Shown piece by piece: positions 7,058-11,584 of a stretch of 11,584 nucleotides of DNA. Both the position numbers and the translations under genes were made by a program. Numbering within the stretch: position 1 is the first letter of the stretch; each line of letters starts with the position of its first letter. Origin of the DNA: Candidatus Hydrogenedentota bacterium (GTDB lineage: Bacteria > Hydrogenedentota > Hydrogenedentia > Hydrogenedentales > CAITNO01). The stretch spans positions 1 to 11,584 of the forward strand of contig DSBB01000478.1 in NCBI GenBank assembly GCA_011046175.1. The letters are read 5' to 3'. The notes under the pieces are model-generated. The model worked only from the letters and a program-made list of their open reading frames with translations. It was not told where the DNA came from and searched no databases.

Positions 7058-9442
7058 TCAATAATTTCGGACATCCCCGGCGGTTTCCATCGGTTCCGGC
7101 TCCACGGTGCATAGGGTGTAAGTGTGTTCGCTGTGCAGACGACTGTGAAAATCAAGCACTCTGTTCGGTTCCGCGGCCATGTGTTCCGGTCGCTCCGTGT
7201 ATTGTTCAAAGCGCGGATACGACCATGATTCCTCGCGAACGAAAAACGCCAGCGCCGCGTCGGCGTCCACCTCCAGCGTGAGATGCGCGCCGGCGGCGGG
7301 CATGAACACAAAATTGGCGCGCCACTCGGCGTCCGACGGTTCGAGGGCGACGCCGTCGAGTTGCGCGGCATACACCGGCCCGTCGAATCGTTTCGTCAGA
7401 TATATTCGCCCCGCCATGCGCGGCGAATAAACATGCATTGTCACCTTGCGGCGTTCTCCATTCATTTCGTCGCCAATGATTTTCATTGTAAAAGGCGCAA
7501 AATTCGGCGCGGGCGCGGGCGCTTTCAAATATTCCCGTTTGTCGCCGCCCCTGAATTCGGCAATGGCGCCGCGCGCTGTTCCATCCGGGAAGAACTGTTC
7601 CGTCCATGAATCCGTCGGCTTCTCATCTGCGAACAGCCATGACGGCAACTCGCGCCCCGTAATGTCGCGCACCCATTCACGGGTGGTGCGGTCGGAGCTG
7701 ACCCACCATGAATCGCCTGTGTCAAAATTCGCCGCATACGAAACACAGTTGAGCCTTGGCGTATCGGGGCCGGGACGGTTGGCGGCCAGCCCCCAGACAA
7801 ACAGCGCGATCCCCAGCATCGTCACGCCGCCCACCAACCATCGGCGCCCGAGACGCGTAATCAACACAATCTGCGGCGCCAACAATCCCAGCGCAAGCGC
7901 CAGCAGCGGGTTTATGAGAAAGGCGCCCAGCGGCGTCAACGTATAGGCGACCATTATAAGCAACGGCGTCAGAAAAGCAATCACGGGCAGCATCCATACG
8001 GCCGCCGCCATGAGCAATCGCGGCGACTGTTCGCCGTTCCTGCTGTGCGTCAACGTCAGCGCGATCAGCGCCGCGGAGCCAAACATCATGGGCCAGATAA
8101 CGATATGGGCGCCGCCCGAAAGATATTTGTGAAGCGGATAAAGCATGCCCGTCCAGAAAAACAACGTTGCCGTCAACAACTCCGAGCCAAACAGCCGGCG
8201 TCGCGCCAAACCGAAAATCAACAAGAGAGGCGCAGCGCCCATCAGCGCCATGCCGACACAGTAAAGAGTGTTCTGGTACAGCGACGCTTCGCGGTAATAC
8301 ACAAGCGCGACAATGCCCGGAACCGCCGCCGCCGCCGCCAGAAACAAAGCAAGCGCCATCAGGAACAGCGCCGCCAATAATTGGGGAATTCTGATTGCGC
8401 CGCGCGCAACGCCCAAAACCACCCCCGTGAACAGCAACAACAAGGCGAGCGCCGTAAACGGTTTGTCCCACGTTTGCGGATAGACCACAAGGCGCGAACC
8501 CAGCGTATTGAAATAGGTGGCATTGGGGCTTCGGCAATTGTCCAAGGGGATATTGCCCAAATGACGCGCCAACCCCAGCATGTAGTCGCCATGATGCTGG
8601 ATGCTTGCGAGGCTGACTTTGTCCGGACGGTCAAGCCGGGTATGGTAGTAACCAAACCCGTCAATAAACGCCAGGTTGTACCCCGGCACGTGGCGTTTAT
8701 ACAAGCCGAAATCGCTGCCGAAAGGCAGGCGATCGTAAACGCTGAACATCACGGAATTCGCCCTCGCCGCCACACCGGAACGTTTCAATTCGCGGATGAG
8801 CCATCCGTTCTCATCGGAAGTTTCAAACATCAGCGACGGCCCCCGCACGCCCCGCGCCTCGAGTCCCAGCATCACGCCCACCTCTTCAAACCACGGGTGT
8901 TCGGTGAAGGCGCGGGCGCCGTTCCCGCCCACTTCCTCCTGATCGGCGAAGCAAAAGATAACATCATTTTCCAACGGCGGCCCCTGCTGCAACGCCCGCG
9001 CTGTTTCCAGCATGGCGGCGATACACGCAATGTCGTCCGCCGCGCCGGGGCCGTAGGGTGTGGAATCGAAATGGGCGTCCATGGCAAAAGCCTTGGTCGG
9101 GTTTGTGCCGCGAATACGCCCGAGCACCGCCCGCCGCCATTCCACGCGGTTGCCCCCGTCGTGTTTCGGATCGTCTATAAGCGTCATTTCGAGACCCAGC
9201 GCCCTGACCTGCCCCTGAATGTATTCACACACCCTGTCATTTTCGGCGGAGCTTGCCGGATGCGGTTTCCGCGCCATTACCTCGACATGTTTCATGGCGC
9301 GGGCGGCGGAAAACTCGGTTTCCGGCGCGGTATCCGGAAAAGGCGCCGGCGGAAGCGACAACCACCATGAAAAGAAAATTGCCGCGAGAAGGAACACCAA
9401 CAGGCTGAACGGCCATCCCTTGGAGAATTCTGAATCCTGCAT
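7058..9442 (-). CDS. Membrane-embedded M28-family zinc metallopeptidase, Pff1/FXNA-like
   Basis: From the ATG at 9442-9440 this gives 794 residues. A signal anchor (about 11-29) is followed by an extracytoplasmic M28 domain (about 45-300). Its two-zinc residues are recognisable: His124 and Asp126 in DAHFDS, Asp136 in GPGAADD, Glu169-Glu170 in ADQEE, Glu195 in GLEARG and His267 in GYYHT. About eight membrane helices follow (329-553), then an outer C-terminal domain (about 560-794). Nine helices plus an outer tail match the layout of eukaryotic vacuolar/ER M28 proteases of the Pff1/FXNA type. The family removes N-terminal amino acids or short peptides; the real substrate is unknown. The start at 9442 is preferred to an in-frame ATG at 9571 or a start at 9667, because AAAGGA lies 9 nt before it and the signal anchor follows directly. 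The extra upstream residues are Arg-rich and unlike a protein N-terminus. Confidence 0.87.
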   Translation of the reverse strand: MQDSEFSKGWPFSLLVFLLAAIFFSWWLSLPPAPFPDTAPETEFSAARAMKHVEVMARKPHPASSAENDRVCEYIQGQVRALGLEMTLIDDPKHDGGNRVEWRRAVLGRIRGTNPTKAFAMDAHFDSTPYGPGAADDIACIAAMLETARALQQGPPLENDVIFCFADQEEVGGNGARAFTEHPWFEEVGVMLGLEARGVRGPSLMFETSDENGWLIRELKRSGVAARANSVMFSVYDRLPFGSDFGLYKRHVPGYNLAFIDGFGYYHTRLDRPDKVSLASIQHHGDYMLGLARHLGNIPLDNCRSPNATYFNTLGSRLVVYPQTWDKPFTALALLLLFTGVVLGVARGAIRIPQLLAALFLMALALFLAAAAAVPGIVALVYYREASLYQNTLYCVGMALMGAAPLLLIFGLARRRLFGSELLTATLFFWTGMLYPLHKYLSGGAHIVIWPMMFGSAALIALTLTHSRNGEQSPRLLMAAAVWMLPVIAFLTPLLIMVAYTLTPLGAFLINPLLALALGLLAPQIVLITRLGRRWLVGGVTMLGIALFVWGLAANRPGPDTPRLNCVSYAANFDTGDSWWVSSDRTTREWVRDITGRELPSWLFADEKPTDSWTEQFFPDGTARGAIAEFRGGDKREYLKAPAPAPNFAPFTMKIIGDEMNGERRKVTMHVYSPRMAGRIYLTKRFDGPVYAAQLDGVALEPSDAEWRANFVFMPAAGAHLTLEVDADAALAFFVREESWSYPRFEQYTERPEHMAAEPNRVLDFHSRLHSEHTYTLCTVEPEPMETAGDVRNY

Positions 9443-9762
9443 CCGCTGTTTTCCTTTATTGTTTGGTTCCCCGGTTTTCGACACCACATATCCGTTCAGA
9501 CTATCGCACGCGGGCGCCGGTTTCTTTTCGTATGACAGCGCAACGTTTATCAGCCCCTTGAATTTTTTCATCCGCTTATGGTTAAATCTCCCATGACGAC
9601 GGCATCGGCGCCGGCGCCGTGTACGCCTTATGAAATGAGCGCCTGACAATGGTTGACATGCTTCCACTGCAATTTATACGCGCTGTGAAAAGCAAAACGC
9701 GCGCAAACGCATCATTCCCGTACTTGACAACGCGTCCGGGATATATACGCCGCTTTGCGCGT
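9443..9762. other. Divergent intergenic region between the M28 peptidase and the small secreted protein
   Basis: This stretch of 320 bases separates two divergent starts. It contains the AAAGGA site of the peptidase gene close to 9452-9457, a perfect 14-bp GC palindrome (9606-9619) and a plus-strand promoter candidate (9653-9680). A second TTGACA (9724-9729) has only 12-14 bp to the following TATATA/TATACG and is less likely to be used. No clear minus-strand promoter for the peptidase was found. Open frames crossing the region lack ribosome sites and look non-coding. Confidence 0.55.
9653..9680 (+). promoter_or_regulatory. Candidate sigma-70 promoter for the small secreted Cys/His protein
   Basis: A perfect TTGACA (9653-9658) is followed after 16 bp by TATACG (9675-9680, 4 of 6). 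Transcription from it would begin near 9687, downstream of the longest possible start at 9649. This supports translation from the internal ATG at 9763 instead. Confidence 0.5.
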
Positions 9763-10140
9763 ATGTTCCATTTACTTGCGGCAGTGTGCATTGCGTGGCC
9801 GCAATTGTTCCACCCCGTTCACCTTGCCTTGGCGCATGCGCCCGGCGGCCACTGTGAAGAATGCCCGCATCAGACGCGCCAACCGGACGCGCGCGGCGAC
9901 AGCCGCCGGGACGGGTTCCATTCAAACACAACGGCGTTGCACGACACGGAACACGCGTGCAAGTTTTGTGTCGCCTTCGAAATGTCCGGCGGATATAAAT
10001 GCAAAATCCCGTATGCCGATAACAAGGATGCCGTTGTCCACGCGCGAAGCGGCATTCCCCTGTATTTTTGCGGTATGAACACCGCCGACATCCTGCCTCG
10101 AAGCGACCCGCGCGCGCCGCCGTTTTTCCGCCTTTCCTGA
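9763..10140 (+). CDS. Small secreted Cys/His protein, DUF2946-like
   Basis: The 125-residue product starts with a signal peptide (MFHLLAAVCIAW onward, likely cut after LALA, near residue 24). The mature part has two Cys pairs next to histidines, HCEEC and later EHACKFC, and ends with an R-A-P-P segment. This pattern (signal peptide, H-C-x2-C, R-x-P-P near the end, about 120 residues) recalls DUF2946 proteins, which often sit near metal-handling genes; this is recognition from memory, not a search. It probably binds a metal or forms disulfides outside the cytoplasm. The frame opens at 9649, but the best promoter overlaps that start and the signal peptide begins only at 9763, so the shorter form is annotated. 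No good ribosome site is visible before either start, which lowers confidence. The pseudopilin gene follows after 99 bp on the same strand. Confidence 0.55.
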   Translation: MFHLLAAVCIAWPQLFHPVHLALAHAPGGHCEECPHQTRQPDARGDSRRDGFHSNTTALHDTEHACKFCVAFEMSGGYKCKIPYADNKDAVVHARSGIPLYFCGMNTADILPRSDPRAPPFFRLS

Positions 10141-10180
10141 TCTTCTTTCACTCCCGAACAATATCTCGCACCAAGAACAA

Positions 10181-10217
10181 ACGCGCCGGCTTTGTTCCAG
10201 CCCCCTTTGTGGCGCGT
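10181..10217 (+). terminator. Stem-loop between the small secreted protein gene and the pseudopilin gene
   Basis: ACGCGCC (10181-10187) is perfectly complementary to GGCGCGT (10211-10217), and inside it GGCT (10188-10191) can pair with AGCC (10199-10202). The result is an 11-bp bipartite stem with an 8-nt bulge on the 3' side. There is no following T-run, so it is not a standard intrinsic terminator. It could slow readthrough or act as a leader structure just before the pseudopilin ribosome site at 10222-10230. Confidence 0.35.
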
Positions 10218-10239
10218 CTGTAAGGAAAGGAAACAAATC

Positions 10240-11193
10240 ATGCACAAAAAGGGATTTACGCTCATAGAGTTGCTTGTGGTCATTGCGATTATCGGCATTC
10301 TGGCGGCCATTCTGCTGCCGGCGCTGGCGCGGGCCAGAGAAGCGGCGCGGCGTTCCAGCTGCGCGAACAATCTGAAACAAATAGGTCTTGTACTGAAAAT
10401 GTACGCCGGGGAAAGTCTTGGACACGCCATGCCGCCCATGAAGACCTCGGACTGTTCCGGCGGCATTGCTCCCGGCGCAACCATATTCCGCGTCGAGGCG
10501 CTGTTTCCGGAATATCTGACGGATTTGAACGTGCTGGTGTGTCCCAGCGCGCCGGGCGGTTCGACGGCGTTGGAGCTCTGGGACGAAGGCAACACCGCAT
10601 CCTCCCTGTACTTGGAAGCGCTGGAGGCGGGCGCCATTCCTTCCGCTCACAACGGCGTTGTCGAGCCATGCGAAGTGTATGAGCATCCCTACGTATATCT
10701 TGGCTGGTTGATTGAAGACCGCATGACGCAACAGACAATCAACCCCGCAACCGGAAATGAGCGCCTAGAAGAGCTGCGCGCCAACGTGGAAGCCTTGTAT
10801 GAATTGCTTGAACAAGCAGCGGACACGGAGGCTGCCGCCCGTATTGCGGATCGCGATTGGCCGGTTGCGGACGGCACGGGAAACGGCGGCGGCAATACAA
10901 TCTACCGGCTCCGTGAAGGCGTCGAACGTTTTCTCATCACCGACATAAACAATCCCGGCGCAAGCGCGCAGGCGCAATCTCGAGTGGCCGTTTTCTGGGA
11001 TGAAATATCCGGACACGGCGTCAGCCATTTCAACCATGCGCCCGGCGGCTGCAACGTGCTTTATATGGACGGCCATGTTTCCTTTGTTCGATACGTCCCC
11101 CCGTCCGGCGCGGTGTTTCCCGTAAATGAGGGCGGATTCTTGATCCATGAGTTTAGCCACATGCACGATGAGCATCATCACCATCACCACTAA
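10240..11193 (+). CDS. Type II secretion/type IV pilin-like pseudopilin (DUF1559 / H-X-DG class) with histidine tail
   Basis: The 317-residue protein starts MHKKG-FTLIELLVV. The prepilin peptidase should cut between Gly5 and Phe6, with Glu10 as the conserved Glu at mature position 5. A hydrophobic helix (6-24) is followed by the family segment around RREAARRSSC-like residues and NNLKQIG. A C-terminal block (His266, Asp277-Gly278, then H-V-x-F-V-R-Y) corresponds to the H-X9-DG processing-associated motif, here with ten rather than nine residues between His and Asp-Gly. Such proteins are exported and assembled or anchored at the inner membrane or cell surface; their individual roles are mostly unknown. 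The start at 10240 is set by the signal and a purine-rich AAGGAAAGG site (10222-10230), 9 nt upstream. The last 15 residues contain nine histidines and end in six in a row. It is probably cotranscribed with neither neighbour, though readthrough from 9763-10140 is possible. Confidence 0.88.
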   Translation: MHKKGFTLIELLVVIAIIGILAAILLPALARAREAARRSSCANNLKQIGLVLKMYAGESLGHAMPPMKTSDCSGGIAPGATIFRVEALFPEYLTDLNVLVCPSAPGGSTALELWDEGNTASSLYLEALEAGAIPSAHNGVVEPCEVYEHPYVYLGWLIEDRMTQQTINPATGNERLEELRANVEALYELLEQAADTEAAARIADRDWPVADGTGNGGGNTIYRLREGVERFLITDINNPGASAQAQSRVAVFWDEISGHGVSHFNHAPGGCNVLYMDGHVSFVRYVPPSGAVFPVNEGGFLIHEFSHMHDEHHHHHH

Positions 11194-11215
11194 GTATGAA
11201 ATACCGGCCGCTTCA

Positions 11216-11253
11216 CGGCAATTTTTGCGTGCCACGCGCTGACGAAATTGCCG
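11216..11253 (+). terminator. Perfect 9-bp inverted repeat downstream of the pseudopilin stop
   Basis: CGGCAATTT (11216-11224) and AAATTGCCG (11245-11253) are exact complements around a 20-nt loop that itself contains GCGT/ACGC. The element begins 23 bp after the stop codon, where a transcript end is expected. There is no T-run after the second arm, although five T residues lie in the first arm and loop (11222-11226) after a smaller GCCG/CGGC hairpin (11207-11219). It may be a terminator or a 3'-end stabilising stem. Confidence 0.4.
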
Positions 11254-11497
11254 ATCACCCCGTCACACGCATAAAGAACGCAAGGACCCGCTTCTGCGAC
11301 TGCGGCGAGGACAGCACTCATTCCGGGTGACGACTCGCCGCATTCATTGTACTCTCAAATGAGTGGCGTGCCTGGCGCGACGGCCTCCTCTTATTTCCCG
11401 AGTCCGGGACAAAACCCACTCATGTGTAGGAAAAGAGGGTGCGACATTCCATCCTGAACAATTACGATTCGGCCACCTGACCGGTAGGGGCAAACAG

Positions 11498-11527
11498 GGC
11501 GGACAACCGAGTGGAAATCCGCCTCGG
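11498..11527 (+). promoter_or_regulatory. Overlapping alternative stems just before the next gene
   Basis: GGCGGA (11498-11503) pairs perfectly with TCCGCC (11518-11523). CCGAG (11507-11511) pairs perfectly with CTCGG (11523-11527). The second pair starts inside the first and ends beyond it, so the two either compete or form a pseudoknot-like fold. They lie about 40 nt before the ribosome site at 11565-11570. Confidence 0.3.
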
Positions 11528-11579
11528 ACATTGTGTTCCATAAGGGTTTAACCATAACCAAAAGAAAGGAACAAGTGTC

Positions 11580-11584
11580 ATGAA
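11580..11584 (+). CDS. Start of the next gene, five bases only; possibly a second pseudopilin
   Basis: ATG at 11580-11582 is preceded by AAAGGA (11565-11570) with a 9-nt spacer, a good initiation signal. Only Met and the two bases AA (Lys or Asn likely) are visible. The context before the ATG (AAAGAAAGGAACAA, ending TC-ATG) resembles the one before the pseudopilin at 10240 (AAGGAAAGGAAACAA, ending TC-ATG), which hints at a tandem paralogue. That last step is inference from 30 bases. Confidence 0.5.

Larger units (their letters stand above)
11194..11579. other. Gene-poor region with multiple complementary segments upstream of the next gene
   Basis: No convincing coding sequence is seen in these 386 bases. 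Short open frames on either strand (11363-11551 plus, 11344-11541 minus) lack ribosome sites and family features. The region contains a 9-bp perfect inverted repeat just after the pseudopilin stop and CACTCAT twice (11315-11321, 11417-11423), flanking a complementary ATGAGTG (11359-11365). It also has a 5-bp tetraloop hairpin (TCCCG/CGGGA, 11396-11409) and two competing stems at 11498-11527. The content fits a structured 5' leader of the gene starting at 11580, or a dispersed non-coding repeat. No known riboswitch class was recognised. Confidence 0.4.

Noticed and set aside
8381..9370. 329-codon open frame on the plus strand
   Set aside because: It lies antisense to the M28 catalytic domain, whose motifs are unmistakable. 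Its composition is Arg/His/Pro-rich as expected of a shadow frame.
9571..9667. Longer starts for the M28 peptidase
   Set aside because: The added residues are Arg-rich and lack a signal; the nearest GGAG is about 17 nt from the 9571 ATG, whereas the start at 9442 has a well-spaced AAAGGA and leads directly into the signal anchor.
9870..10731. Two long minus-strand open frames (255 and 269 codons)
   Set aside because: They are opposite the small secreted protein and the pseudopilin signal region, have no recognisable domain, and vanish if the plus-strand genes are accepted.
11176..11193. The six-histidine codon run as cloning-vector contamination
   Set aside because: The codon pattern looks like a purification tag, but the sequence before it encodes a natural His-rich lead-in and the sequence after it has no polylinker, terminator or resistance gene. 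Native origin is more likely.
11344..11551. Overlapping short open frames on both strands after the pseudopilin
   Set aside because: The plus frame opens with GTG without a ribosome site; neither product shows a motif, signal or sensible composition. Treated as non-coding.

Overview
The window reads as chromosomal DNA of a free-living, diderm, moderately GC-rich bacterium. The best guess is a member of the Planctomycetes/Lentisphaerae/Hydrogenedentes-type assemblage. The main clue is the pseudopilin at 10240-11193, which has an FTLIE prepilin signal and a C-terminal His...DG-H-V block typical of the large pseudopilin families in those phyla. A lipoprotein signal, secreted proteins and an M3-like [FeFe]-hydrogenase fragment fit the same picture. 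Placement by eye is only an inference.

Layout from left to right. (1) A secreted SGNH/GDSL hydrolase on the minus strand (1-685) is cut by the window edge. (2) A 300-bp intergenic region carries divergent promoter-like sequences. (3) On the plus strand, 986-3469 encodes an unusual fusion: a lipoprotein-type signal, two Ig-like domains, a Na+/phosphate cotransporter core and a PhoU domain. (4) Convergent to it, after 8 bp, lies a two-gene minus-strand unit: an [FeFe]-hydrogenase catalytic subunit without its N-terminal ferredoxin-like domain (4026-5213), translationally coupled to a NuoE/HydC-type [2Fe-2S] subunit (3478-4026). (5) Divergent from hydA is a GT-C-like membrane glycosyltransferase (5283-7049). 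(6) Convergent to that, again after 8 bp, is a membrane-embedded M28 metallopeptidase of the Pff1/FXNA type (7058-9442, minus). (7) Divergent from it is a small secreted Cys/His protein resembling DUF2946 (9763-10140). (8) Then come the pseudopilin, which ends in a natural run of six histidines, and a 386-bp stretch with no convincing gene but many complementary segments. The first five bases of another gene follow.

The only clear operon is hydA-nuoE; the other genes look like single transcription units arranged as divergent or convergent pairs. No tRNA, rRNA, CRISPR array, transposase or phage gene was seen. The observations most worth following are the transporter fusion with a possible internal start, the stripped-down hydrogenase pair with its TSCSPGW motif, the histidine-tailed pseudopilin beside a Cys/His secreted protein, and the leader-like region at 11194-11579 with mutually exclusive pairings. 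None of these amounts to a proven new system.
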